This document shows positions 47,424-58,485 of a stretch of 64,000 bases of DNA, one piece after another. Origin of the DNA: Sambucus nigra (lineage: Eukaryota > Streptophyta > Magnoliopsida > Dipsacales > Adoxaceae); assembly GCA_949130495.1 (NCBI GenBank), contig OX422215.1, forward strand, positions 72,059,244 to 72,123,243, in the 5' to 3' direction. A program made the position numbers and the translations under genes. Below the pieces are notes generated by a model, which ran no database searches, was not told the origin of the DNA, and was given only the letters and a program-made list of their open reading frames with translations. Within the stretch, counting starts at the first letter, position 1. Each line of letters begins with the position of its first letter.

Positions 47424-47465
47424 ACAGTTTGGTCTAATATGATTAGGGTCTCCACATATAAAACA
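47424..47465 (-). pseudogene. Pararetrovirus coat-protein zinc knuckle
   Basis: The minus strand encodes C-F-I-C-G-D-P-N-H-I-R-P-N-C, a CX2CX4HX4C knuckle typical of caulimovirid coat proteins. An acidic stretch follows it downstream and a Lys/Tyr-rich one lies upstream. Confidence 0.85.
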
Positions 47466-47699
47466 TTTACAATTTGTTGTTTTCTTAGTATTTTTATTAT
47501 CTTTAGTTTCTTTATTATCTTTATTTATGTTATGTTTCTTATACCATGGTCTTTTTCTTTTATAATTATTATATTTATAATATTTTTTTATAAGTTTTAC
47601 TAGGTCTTATTCTGTAGTTTTTATAGGTTTTATATTTCTTTTTGGTTTTATATTTATTATTTTTATATTTATTAGTTATTATTCTTTTAGTATCACAAC

Positions 47700-48506
47700 C
47701 ATATTATGGGGGTAAGTCAATTTGTTGACAAGTGTAATAATATTGTTTTTTAATTTCTCTACCTTCCTTTAGTTTTCTACATTATGATTTTAAGGTATCA
47801 TATACAGTTTTAATTCTAACTCCTATAGACGGACTTGTTTTTGCGTCTGGGTGTTTTTGCCAATATTTCCATATTTTTTCTCCTATATTGCCTGGTATTT
47901 TTTTTGTATGTATCTATCTAATAAACTAAGATCTAATGTTTTTCCAGTTTGTGTCCAATATTCTACGTATTTTCTAGTGTAATCTCCTATATATTCTAAC
48001 CTACATATTTGTAATTGTTCTAGATTTCTTAGTGCTTCTGTTTGTTTTTCAGTTAAGTGTAAAAGTCTATTTGATCCTATAAATGCCACTTTTATTAGAT
48101 TAGCAAATCTTTATGTATTAAATATTTCTTTAAATTATTTATATTCATCAAAGAGTTTATAAGTTAAATACCAATTGGATACGCTTCCTTGTAATGTATT
48201 TTCAAAATAAGCTTCGCATTCACTTCGATTTACAAATTCTATTAATGTACTGGTTCTAAAACATCATTTTTCCCAAATTTCTATTGCAGTTTCCCAATCT
48301 TGAGGGTTTATATTATCTATGTTTAATATATTACCGTATTGCGTCATGTTAGAACTAGTGTCAAAAATATATCTACTACGACTTTTATTTCCTGGTACGG
48401 GATTAGTATTTTCATTATAATTTTCTCTTGTCGCTCTTAAATTTTGATGTGATGAATAATCTACGTTAGTTCTATTTGTGGTTTGTGTTGAGGATTCGGC
48501 TTCCAT
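47700..48506 (-). pseudogene. Pararetrovirus coat-protein region
   Basis: Frames at 48264-48506 (NINPQDWETAIEIWEK) and 47883-48089 (LRNLEQLQICRLEYIGDYTRKYVEYW), plus following sequence with KIWKYWQKHPD, look like the caulimovirid capsid domain that precedes the zinc knuckle. Several frame changes interrupt it. Confidence 0.65.
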
Positions 48507-48680
48507 ATCTTCTGCTGGGTTTATTTCTTCTAGTAGTTTTATAATTTCTTCTTCCTTTACGAATTTATCCAGTCCTATATTTATTATTTTTCTTTTGTTA
48601 TCTTCATTAGTTCATTCGGCACAATATATTGAAATTATAGCTTCTTTATTAGTTTCATTACCGTATTTTTCTATTAATTG

Positions 48681-49342
48681 TTATGTTGTTAAGTTATCGC
48701 AGTTTTCTATAATTATATCGTATATTTTATCTTCTAATAATTCGAATAGTTCATCCACTTGTTCCTCTACAATTAATACATTAATTTCATCTAATAATTC
48801 TTCACTTTCGTCTTCTAAAGGTTTATATTTACTAAATTTAATACTACTTTGGCCTACTTTATTTTCATATATTTTATTTTTTTCTGGGTTTTTTAAATTA
48901 GTCAAAGTTAATTATGGTAGTTTCCATTCAATTTCTTCATATATACTACTATCTATTTTTTGTGCTTCTATCATTTCTACATATTTACTATTAAAGAATT
49001 TTACTATACAGTCAAATTCAGCTTTAAAGTTTATTTTGTAGTGATTAAATAGTTTGCCCATAAATAGTGTATATATTAGAAGGTTATTATATTGTCAGTC
49101 ATGTTATATCCTCTAGTTCTTATTGCTATTTTTATATGATTGCTAAATTCATTTATATCCATTGAAAAGTTGGGTATGCATCCTATTACTGCTGCGTTCT
49201 TTGCTAAATCTATTTCTGCGCTAGCTATTTGTACTTGTTTATGATTATTCCATCTATCATCATATATGTATACTAAAACTTTAGTTCCTGCTTCTAACCT
49301 TATTAATCCTACTGGTCCTATAACTATTACTCCTAAATGCAT
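48681..49342 (-). pseudogene. Pararetrovirus movement-protein region
   Basis: The frame 49342-49076 starts MHLGVIVIGPVGLIRLEAG and contains YIYDDRWNNHKQ, AEIDLAKNAAVIGCIPNF and HIKIAIRTRGYNM, matching the core of the 30K movement-protein superfamily in caulimovirids. A following acidic frame (48905-48681) may be its C-terminal extension. The N-terminal part lies further upstream, split by the Tat-like insertion. Confidence 0.8.
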
Positions 49343-49424
49343 AAGTTCTAAATTTATTTTAGTTAATTCTTTTGCAGATTCTTCAGTAATTAAATCTAAA
49401 ATTACTTTACTATTGACGACTGTT

Positions 49425-49550
49425 ATTTTTCTTTGACTAGTGTGATTATATATTTTATTATTAAATTCTAATATATATTTTTCTTTGACTAGTGTGATTA
49501 TATATATTTTATTATATATTTTTCTTTGACTAGTGTTATTATATTTTATA
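49425..49550. repeat. Short tandem repeat within the pararetrovirus
   Basis: The phrase tttctttgactagtgtgattatata occurs three times (from about 49429, 49481 and 49525) with AT-rich spacers. It disrupts the movement-protein frame. Confidence 0.8.
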
Positions 49551-49618
49551 TAGTTGTTGTCCTTTAGTTTTTTGAATACCTTTTTCTATGTATTTTTTAG
49601 TGTCTTCTTCATTATTAT

Positions 49619-50190
49619 TGTTGATGTAAAAAACTAGATCGCTCTAATTATTTAATCACAGATAAATAAATAAGACAAAGATTTTTAAAGTGGTTCGGCT
49701 AGGAATAAAGCCTACGTCCACTGTTATGTTATTGCTGAGTGTTTGGGGAATTCTTGATTACAAGTTCTCTTAAGAAATTCCGGTCCCCTTGAATGAGGAT
49801 GATACAAGGTATTTATAGCCTTTAGGCTGTACATGAAAGGTCCAATACATTAAATGATATAGATATGAAAGGGTAATACATTTAATGCAGCGTGTGCGTC
49901 AAGAATATAATGAATAGTTGAACAGTTGTCCGTCTGGTAATTAATGATACGGCCGAGATGCAGTTCGGACCGCCTTAGTTGCTCATTGATCAAGAGTTCC
50001 TCGGAGTGCTTAGAGTATCTCGGGATGATGGAGTTCCTCGGATGGAGATCCTCGGGGTGTCCTCCTCGTTGCTCGGAGAGAACATGACTTGGTCGGGGAA
50101 ATAAACTTCCTCGTTGTTATTGTGCCATGTAGATTGACACGTGTCTTCTTATTATTGGTCCACGTCAGTAGATTAAATTTGGTATCAACA
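49619..50190 (-). repeat. 3' LTR of the Tat-like element
   Basis: 572 bp, TGTTGAT...ATCAACA ended. It differs from its partner at only about half a dozen positions (for example aagaaattcc versus aagaaatttc and gctcatt versus gctcgtt). Confidence 0.93.
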
Positions 50191-51294
50191 GAAGCCCCCA
50201 ATGCTTCATGCTTGATGGGTTACTTGAAAGGATGGAGTATTTATTCTGCAATGTTGCTCGGTGCTCGTGAAATTCTTGATCTACCTTCTTGATTTGTTCA
50301 ACATAAAATGCATTATCTTTTGGACGACATATGATGCCGTTTGTAGCTTGTCATAATCTTCAAGTATGTTGATTGGTTTGCTAGCCGACCTACTGCCTCC
50401 TATGAGCTAGTGGTGGACTTCGAAACATTTTCATATAACTTCTTCTTCAATATTGGTTGGGATAGTAGTAGCAAAGATCTCAATACTGTTGATGTTGATT
50501 TTGATTTCTACCTCTGCTCGGGGACGAATAAGAGGTTCTCAGGGACGAGCAAGTGCTTCTCGGGAATGGGCTAATGCTTCTCGGATAGATCATCTGTGAT
50601 GAATATCAGAATGTTGAAAGGTCTTAACTTCATAAACTCCTCTTATATTTTAGATGATCCTCCTGTTGGTGAGGAACCTGTTTCAAAAGTAGAAGGAAAA
50701 GAAACCAATAGAATAGGAATCTCAATGTAATAGTTAGTATACATTTTCATTCTCAATGTATTTTGTTTTTTGAATTTAACGAAAGACTTTCATTTTTATT
50801 CGCAATCTTAATTGCTATTGTCTTGTAAAATACTTTACATGTGTGCATATGTATAACAATATTGTGTTGTTCATCGACCAACTTAGTAATAAAGAAGTTA
50901 CAAGTATTAGTAACGTTGCTCGATCACTTAATAATAAAGTAATGAGTATAAAAATGTTAAAATTTTTCCAACCAACCAAGGTTGTTAAATTATGCTTGTC
51001 GACCAACTACAGTTGATGGGTTTTTATCCCCGACCAGCCATACTTGGTTCAATTTCAAATATTTTCATAAAAAGTGTCCGACCAACTAAGGTCAATAATT
51101 CTCCTCGTCGACCAACTACAGTTATTGGGTTTTTATCCCCGACCAACCATACTTGGTGTAGTTTGAAATATTTTGTTCTTCGAGGAACTTTTTGTAATAA
51201 TCTTACCTCCCGACCAACATAAGTTGTAATGTGAGAGTATATTTTTATCTTACCAACCGTAGTTGACCATACTGGTGTACTCCTTAGAGATTTT

Positions 51295-51770
51295 GGCTCC
51301 TTAGAGCTGTCCTCCTAACCAAAGGAGGTTGGCTACTTATAGCACTTTTTGGCTCCTTAGAGCTGTCCTCCTAACCAAAGGAGGTTGGCTACTTATAGCA
51401 CTTTTGCTCCGTAGAGCTGTCCTCCTAACCAAAGGAGGTTGGCTACTTATAGCACTTTTGCTCCGTAGAGCTGTCCTCCTAACCAAAGGAGGTTGGCTAC
51501 TTATAGCACTTTTGCTCCGTAGAGCTGTCCTCCTAACCAAAGGAGGTTGGCTACTTATAACACTTTTGCTCCGTAGAGCTGTCCTCCTAACCAAAGGAGG
51601 TTGGCTACTTATAGCACTTTTGCTCCATAGAGCTGTCCTCCTAACCAAAGGAGGTTGGCTCCTTAGAGCACTTTTGGCTACTTATAGCACTTTTTGGCTC
51701 CTTAGAGCACTTTTGGCTACTTATAGCACTTTTTGGCTCCTTAGAGCACTTTTGGTCTATTAGCTCTGAC
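51295..51770. repeat. 54 bp tandem array with hairpin core in the Tat-like element
   Basis: Seven units of gagctgtcctcctaaccaaaggaggttggctacttatagcacttttgctccgta, followed by partial units that lack the hairpin. Each full unit includes cctcctaaccaaaggagg, which can fold. It lies between the integrase remnant and the 3' LTR. Confidence 0.92.
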
Positions 51771-51779
51771 GACATCCTG

Positions 51780-52200
51780 GCGCTGAATGAACCTTCAAAA
51801 TGTTTGACTGATGATAATATGCAGCAAACTCCTCATTTTTAAATTGTGTTCCATGGTCTGTGATGAAGGCATGAGGGAGACCATATCGGCAGATGATGTT
51901 CTTCCAAACAAATTGGTACACCTTCCTTCTCGTATGTCATGTCAATAAGTGGCTCATCTTCTATCCACTAAGTAAAATAATCTACTGCGATGACGAGGTA
52001 TTTGAATCTTCCTCAAGTCGTCGGCAATGGTCCAACCAAATCAATCCCCACATGGAAAATGGCCAAGGATAAATGATGGGTGTCAACAATGTTTGTGAAG
52101 TTCTTCGGATGGAGGAAAAGCGTTGGTATTTGTCACATTTCTTGGCATAAGCTATACAATCAGGTCTCATCGTCGGTCAGTAGTATCCCTGCGTCATCAC
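51780..52200 (-). pseudogene. Tat-like integrase remnant
   Basis: The frame 52170-51982 reads DCIAYAKKCDKYQRF then PWPFSMWG, the zinc-binding and linker region of Tat-type integrases with one Cys changed to Tyr. Continuing toward 51780 a piece resembling ITDHGTQF is visible in another frame. It is heavily decayed. Confidence 0.75.
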
Positions 52201-52267
52201 CTTTTGCAAAAGTGTTCGACCTGCTATATGGGCTCCACAGGACCCTTCATGGATCTCTTTAATCAAT

Positions 52268-52693
52268 TCACCTCGGAGGGATGTACACATCTTTGCAAAC
52301 CTGCCATAATTCCTCGTCGAGCAGCTTTAAACTTCCATTTCTTGGCAGCGAGCTTATCTTCCGAATTCCATTATACCGAGCAGCTTTAAACTTCCATTTC
52401 TTGACAGCGAGCTTATCCTCCGGTAATTGTTCCTCCTTAATATATGCTCTGATAGGATCCATCCAAGATGTTCCTAAATCAAGGGTAATAATATTCATCG
52501 TCAGGTCTTCATCTATGCTCCGACTTTCTAATGCTTCAATTGGTATCGTTCTTCGCAGCTCGGTACGAGTAGCTGATGCTAATCGGGCCAAGGCGTATGC
52601 TCTCACATTCTCCGTTCTTAATATTCTTACCAGTTGGACAGCAACAAACTCTGATACCAACTCCATCACCTTTGCTTGATACTTGATCATCAA
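52268..52693 (-). pseudogene. Tat-like RNase H C-terminus and RH-integrase linker
   Basis: Reads YQAKVMELVSEFVAVQLVRI, ARLASATRTELRRTIPIE, SWMDPIRAYIKEEQLPEDK and KWKFKAARY, matching Tat-lineage elements. An internal ~66 bp tandem duplication (gcagctttaaacttccatttcttg, at about 52322 and 52381) lies in it. The catalytic part of RNase H upstream is only partly recognisable. Confidence 0.75.
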
Positions 52694-53039
52694 TTATCCT
52701 TTGGCTGCATATATTCCCAACATTTGGTTTACGATCAATTGAGAATCACTGAAGACAATAACCTGCTGTGCCTCCATAGTATTTGACAAATTAAGACCTG
52801 CAATCATGGCCTCATACTCAACCTCATTATTAGAAGCTTTGAATTAGAAACATAGGGCGTATTCCATGTCGACCTCGTCTGGGCTGTTCAAAACGATCCC
52901 TGCCCCACAGTCTGTAGTGAAAGATGATCCATCTACATATAGCCTCCATATAGGCAACTTGTCTTATAATTTCTGGTCTGACAGAGTTCCTCGGTGGAAT
53001 ACTTTTCGCTTTCTTTCATCATGTCATGATACTTCTGAA

Positions 53040-53165
53040 TACACCTCTTGAATTTCAATATACCTCCTGAACTTCAATATTCCTCCTGAACTTCAATATA
53101 CCTCCTGAACTTCAATATTCCTCCTGAACTTCAATATACCTCCTGAACTTCAATATTCCTCCTGA
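53040..53165. repeat. 19 bp tandem array
   Basis: Seven copies of cctcctgaacttcaatat(a/t), alternating ...tata and ...tatt so that a 38 bp higher-order unit is visible. Confidence 0.92.
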
Positions 53166-53399
53166 GAAAGTGATTAGTCGGGGTTGAATTTGATGTTCGA
53201 CTGCATGATGATATAAGAATGTGCCACCAAATGAACAAATATATCTATAATAGAAGCCCCCAACTGTGGAATGTGAACTTTGAATGAGATTTATCGACCA
53301 ATACCAACCGGAGTTGGATTTTATCTACCAACCGGAGTTGGATTTTGTCTACCATCCGGAGTTGGTGGTAATTGATAATGAATGATGAAGACTTCCTCG

Positions 53400-53790
53400 G
53401 AGCTGACCAACAGATTGTTGGGAATAAGATAATATAAATGCTGGAGACCTCCTCGGCGCTAACCAACAGATTTGTTGGGAATAAGATAATATAAATGCAG
53501 GATACCTCCTCGGCGATGACCAACAGATTGTTGGGAATAAGATATAATATAAATGCAGGATACCTCCTCGGCGATGACCAACAGATTATTGGGAATAAGA
53601 TATAATATAAATGCAGGATACCTCCTCGGCGATGACCAATAGATTGTTGGGAATAAGATAATATAAATGCAGGATACCTCCTCGGCGATGACCAACAAAT
53701 TGTTGGGAATAAAATATAATACAACTGCAGGATACCTCCTCGGCGATGACCAACAGATTGCTGGGAATAAGATATAATAAATTCCGGAGA
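53400..53790. repeat. ~58-60 bp tandem array
   Basis: About six copies of gaccaacagattgttgggaataagatataatataaatgcaggatacctcctcggcgat with small indels. Long minus-strand frames across it are repeat artefacts. Confidence 0.9.
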
Positions 53791-55747
53791 TATCCTTGGA
53801 GCTGAATAAGATATAATAAATGCTAGAGACATCCTTGCTGAAATGATAATAGAATATGCATCCAAATAGATATAAAGAATAATTAAAAATAATAAAGTGC
53901 CTCGCCGATCCGTCGAGGTAGAATCATATAATGCCGAATAAGAATAATATTTTCCAGAACATAAGAATATGGACGAGAACTTTGTTGGGCCTGCATATAA
54001 ATAAGAATTACCCCGACCAACTATCCGTTGGGGGTGAAATATAATAAATATTATAGTTTTCCTCAAAGCTGAATATGATAATAAGTATCTCGCCGAGCTC
54101 CATGTTGAGATGAATATAGAATATGAATCCCAATGGATATATAGAATCATTTGTGCTGGAGCAGATATCTGGGCCTGAATATAAATAAGAATTACCCCGA
54201 CCAACTATCCGTTGGGGGTGAAATATAATAACTGTTGTAGCTTTTCCTCGGAGCCGAATATATATAGAGAGAAGAAATTTTTTCGAGCTCCATGCTGAGA
54301 TAAATATAAAATATGAATCCGAACGGATATAGAATAATTTGTGCTTCAGCATACGTCGGCATTGAATCTTGTGCCTGTAAAAATTAATAATTTGCTCTAC
54401 CATATGTGTAGGCTGAATTGATTAGTCATGAGAATAATTTACTCATCCAATCAATATATGATATGTAGCAGCATAAAAATTTCAAAATATGAAATAATAT
54501 GCTTTATGCCAAATGTGTGTGAGATGGACAAATTATTATCAAATATGCATCATAAATAGGACGTAAAGTTTTTTGTAAATTTATTTAATCTCCAACAACT
54601 AATCAGGTATAAGTTGCTGTTTGAAAATATTTTTGGGGTGATCATAAGTTAAAAAGACTTAAGCCCCTTGCTTGTCCCCAAGCCGAACTCGTGTTTAAAG
54701 AAATATCAGGGGTGCTTAGCATTTTTTAATACCCTAAGATTCTACCGCTGCCGACAAACGACATGGATGTTGCCGACCAACATTTAAGGATATCTCAAAT
54801 TATAGAATATATGGTTGGATGACCAGAATATATCGAATCTTTAGATCAAAAAATAACATTCAATGTAAAATTTAAGCCTTAAGAATGTTAATTAAATGAA
54901 TAAATAAATAATCCGCTAGATCATGTGATTTCGACAAAGAAACCTTGTGATGCGATGAACGAGGGGCCAACATATCAAATTTGTGCCCAGAGTCTTGATA
55001 TGGTCATGATTATTTTACTGATCCTCTTTTACAAGAGGTGGGTAATCATTTTTCAGGTGAGAGAAAATTATTTTTTTATATTGATCCCTTCCTATTCCCA
55101 ATTTGGAGAGATAAAAATATGGTGAATTATCGAAATTATTACCAAATTTATATAAAAAATCAATCAATTTGACTTTATTGACATAGATGGAAGATGAACC
55201 AAATTAAGTATATAATTCATAAAAATGAATACAAAGAGACTTAAACTTGTGAATGCAAAGAGACTCAAAATTGAAGAGAGAGAGAATATATATGGGTCAT
55301 GATTTCCATGAGAAGACTTTTCATTGTCTTTAACCTTTTCCCATTCTTTTATTAAAAATATGATGTGAATTTGAATAGACATCAAATAGCTTACAAAATT
55401 TATTTCAAAATCAACAATGAAAATGATCAAATCTTATCATCGTCGCATATATTGGCATATGTAATCATTTAAAATATTTATTCCATGATATAAAATAGAA
55501 ACTTGAGAATCAAGCAAAAAGTTATGATTTATGAAATCCACTATTTTTCAGATTTCTAAATAAGAATGAATCTAACGGTTATGATTTAAAAATCATGATA
55601 TGCAATATTTTGCAGATAAAAATTGGGCAATTAATTTATGTATATAAACATAAAAATCATGATTCAATCAAAAGATGTATGTATAATTGATTATACGTAG
55701 AGAAAATAAAAACTTAGCTTTTGGTGGAGAACAACGCTTGTAACACG

Positions 55748-55765
55748 TTCCCACAGACGGCGCCA
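55748..55765 (-). other. Primer binding site of the Tat-like element
   Basis: TGGCGCCGTCTGTGGGAA on the minus strand, three bases inside the 5' LTR. This is a sequence commonly found at this position in plant Ty3/gypsy elements. Confidence 0.75.
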
Positions 55766-55768
55766 ATC

Positions 55769-56341
55769 TGTTGATGTAAAAAACTAGATCGCTCTAATTA
55801 TTTAATCACAGATAAATAAATAAGACAAAGATTTTTAAAGTGGTTCGGCTAGGAATAAAGCCTACGTCCACTGTTATGTTATTGCTGAGTGTTTGGGGAA
55901 TTCTTGATTACAAGTTCTCTCAAGAAATTTCGGTCCCCTTGAATGAGGATGATACAAGGTATTTATAGCCTTTAGGCTGTACATGAAAGGTCCAATACAT
56001 TAAATGATATACATATGAAAGGGTAATACATTTAATGCAGCGTGTGCGTCAAGAATATAATGAATAGTTGAACAGTTGTCCGTCTGGTAATTAATGATAC
56101 GGCCGAGATGCAGTTCGGACCGCCTTAGTTGCTCGTTGATCAAGAGTTCCTCGGAGTGCTTAGAGTATCTCGGGATGATGGAGTTCCTCGGATGGAGATC
56201 CTCGGGGTGTCCTCCTCGTTGCTCGGAGAGAACATGACTTGGTCGGGGGAAATAAACTTCCTCGTTGTTATTGTGCCATGTAGATTGACACGTGTCTTCT
56301 TATTATTGGTCCACGTCAGTAGATTAAATTTGGTATCAACA
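55769..56341 (-). repeat. 5' LTR of the Tat-like element
   Basis: 573 bp, with the primer site directly adjacent (55765-55748 on the minus strand). Confidence 0.93.
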
Positions 56342-56346
56342 ATTAT

Positions 56347-57161
56347 ATAAATTTTCTATCCTATAAATTTCTTTATTTTTGCTTGTAGATGTCATCTTTA
56401 GAATAAAATAAATTTAGTTTTGTTTTAACTTTTTTAGTATCTGTTTTAATTTGTTTAAATTTTTCGATTAATTCGTTTATTTATGGTGTTTCTTGTTCAT
56501 ATAAAAACTTAGTAAGTTTTTCTAATTCAAATTTTATATTATGTGTCCTAGTATTTATATGATCTAATTGATCTTTAATAAAGTCTTGATTATCTTCTAG
56601 TTTTTTATTTTTTTTCTAATATAATGTTAATACTAATACTCATATAGTTATCCTAATTTACCTTTTTCTAGTAATACTCCTAACTTAGTTTCTAAGGCTA
56701 ATATTGCTTTTTCTTGTTTATATATAAATTTATTACTATCTTCTATTGCGTTATAGTCGTTAAAGTCTAATGCTATTTCTATAAATTTATATGTAGTGAT
56801 TTTCTTCTAAATGCTATAGATTTTTTAATTTTTTGTTTTTCTGTTAACATTAATTATCCTAATCGTCCCTTTTCACTTAAAATTTATAATTCTAACTTAT
56901 ATTGGTTAATTTTTTCTTCTGTAATCTTAATTGTCCACACTAACTATAAAGTTTATATAGTCTTTTTATTCTTATATTCTTTATTTCTTATTACAGTATT
57001 ATCTAAAATTATATATTCGGCATGTAGTCTTGCTTTTAAAAATTCTTTTTCGCTTAGCATATATATATTTTAATTTTTATAGGTTGTAATATTTTAAGTT
57101 GTAATTCCACTCCTTTCGTTAAATAATATTTCCTATTATATAAAGATATATTATTAAAGCA
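56347..57161 (-). pseudogene. Pararetrovirus 5' part: upstream frames and polyprotein start
   Basis: Between the primer site and the Tat-like insertion the minus strand shows an ATG at 56395 (MTSTSKNKEIYRI), which probably starts the movement-protein polyprotein and is cut by the insertion about 50 nt later. Upstream (57060 to 56400) are Lys/Glu/Leu-rich pieces with repeated LSEK/LTEK-type motifs and many stops. These could be remnants of a small coiled-coil protein; this is uncertain. Confidence 0.5.
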
Positions 57162-57173
57162 GCTCTGATACCA
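57162..57173 (-). other. Primer binding site (tRNA-Met) of the pararetrovirus
   Basis: TGGTATCAGAGC on the minus strand, at the position defined as genome origin in plant pararetroviruses, about 50 nt after the upstream terminal repeat. Confidence 0.85.
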
Positions 57174-57223
57174 TTATTTTTTATGGATGAACAGTGACAT
57201 GAACAGTAAAAATGAAGAGTAAC

Positions 57224-57353
57224 TTTTAAATAGTCCTCAAGTTCACAGTACTACAGATAACTGTAGCAGCGCATTCAAGCCTAAAAACGCCTATATCACG
57301 GCAACAAGGGCAACTCATAAGACACCGAAAAATTTAAAAATCTAAGATCATTC
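57224..57353 (-). repeat. Terminal repeat of the pararetrovirus, upstream copy
   Basis: Direct copy of 32139-32279, lacking about 11 bp (the acgacgataatag region). It is followed on the host side by about 115 bp of unassigned sequence (57354-57470), then a foldback-B module. Confidence 0.8.
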
Positions 57354-57469
57354 AACAAAAAGTCTTCAAAAAAGGCGCCGGAGGCCTCATCCGGAGTTGG
57401 ATATGTAATGAAATTCTTCTGAATTCTCAACAGGAATGCATCAACAAAACTGCCCTTCCATATAGATCG

Positions 57470-58060
57470 TATATGCTCCTATTTTTAAAGGTCTGCGCCA
57501 CCGGTACCTAATGCCACCCCTACTCACCCCAAACCGCCGCTCCAGAGGATCCAAATCCCATTTATCCAATAGTCTCTTATTTTCAAAGGTCCGCGCCAGT
57601 GGCACCCCATGCCACTCCGGTGGATCCAAAACCCAATTATTTTCAAAGGTCCACACCAGTGGCACCACATGCCACCCCAATATATATATATATGCTCCTA
57701 TTTTTAAAGGTTTGCGCCACCGGCACCTAATGCCACCCCTACTCACCCCAAACCGCCGCTCCGGAGGATCCAAATCCCATTTATCCAATAGTCTCTTATT
57801 TTCAAAGGTCCGCGCAAGTGGCACCCCATGCCACTCCGGTGGATCCAAAACCCATTTATTCAAAAGTTTCTTATTTTCAAAGGTTCGCGCCAGTGGCACC
57901 ACATGCCACCCCTACCCACCCCAAATCGGAGCTCTGATGAAGGTCGTTGAAGCGCCAACAATGGGGGTAAGGATTAGATGCCGCTAGCGCGGACCTTTAA
58001 ATATAAGGTAATTTTGGAAAAAGAGGGTTTGGATCCACTATATATATATATATATACTGC
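57470..58060. repeat. Right-hand modules of foldback element B
   Basis: Two units of atgctcctatttttaaaggt(c/t)tgcgccaccgg...ggaggatccaaatcccatttatccaatagtctcttattttcaaaggtccgcgc with a short TATATATA between them. They are inverted relative to the modules at 31860-32136. Confidence 0.8.
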
Positions 58061-58485
58061 GTAATACTACCACAGTAAAGTAATGTTACTGTCTGTTTGT
58101 GAAAATGTCACATATATAAAACTATTTCATATTCTAGTGCATACAGTAAAGTTTACTGTTTGTGTAATTTTTTTTCTTTGAAATTTTATTGGCTTCATGG
58201 ATCTTGTTTGATATATCTCGTCGAGCAGATTTCAAAAATAGTAATTTTGCGAAAGACGGATTTGTGAATCAAAAGTTATGATCATTTTAAGATAAAAAAA
58301 AAACTCCAGCCACTTATGTAACTTCCTAAAGGAAGTTACGGATGATTGGTTATAAAAAGGGTAAAATTGTGAAAAAAAATCCCGAAAAAGTTGGAATATG
58401 ACCTATATGATTGTTGAAAAGTCAATAGGATTTATATGTATGTTGACTCGACAAATGGGACTTAAATATAATTTTCTCTACTTTT

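Larger units (their letters stand above)
49619..56341 (-). mobile_element. Degenerate Ty3/gypsy element (Tat-like), TSD ATTAT
   Basis: LTRs at 49619-50190 (572 bp) and 55769-56341 (573 bp), TGTTGATG...GGTATCAACA, nearly identical. Duplications ATTAT lie at 49614-49618 and 56342-56346. On the minus strand the primer site TGGCGCCGTCTGTGGGAA follows the right LTR, and a G-rich purine tract (TTGGGGGCTTC) precedes the left LTR. The 5.6 kb interior keeps only fragments of RNase H and integrase plus several tandem arrays. The lineage is inferred from the RNase H/integrase wording and the primer site. Confidence 0.9.

Noticed and set aside
51329..51763. 144-residue plus-strand and 103-residue minus-strand repeat proteins
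   Set aside because: They are translations of the 54 bp tandem array (18 codons per unit) in a dead retrotransposon.
51295..51770. Regular repeats with spacers resembling a CRISPR array
   Set aside because: The units are contiguous with no unique spacers, they lie in a plant retrotransposon, and no cas genes are present.
53245..54403. Long minus-strand frames rich in Tyr/Ile/Ser
   Set aside because: They follow the ~59 bp tandem array and have no retroelement or host domain.
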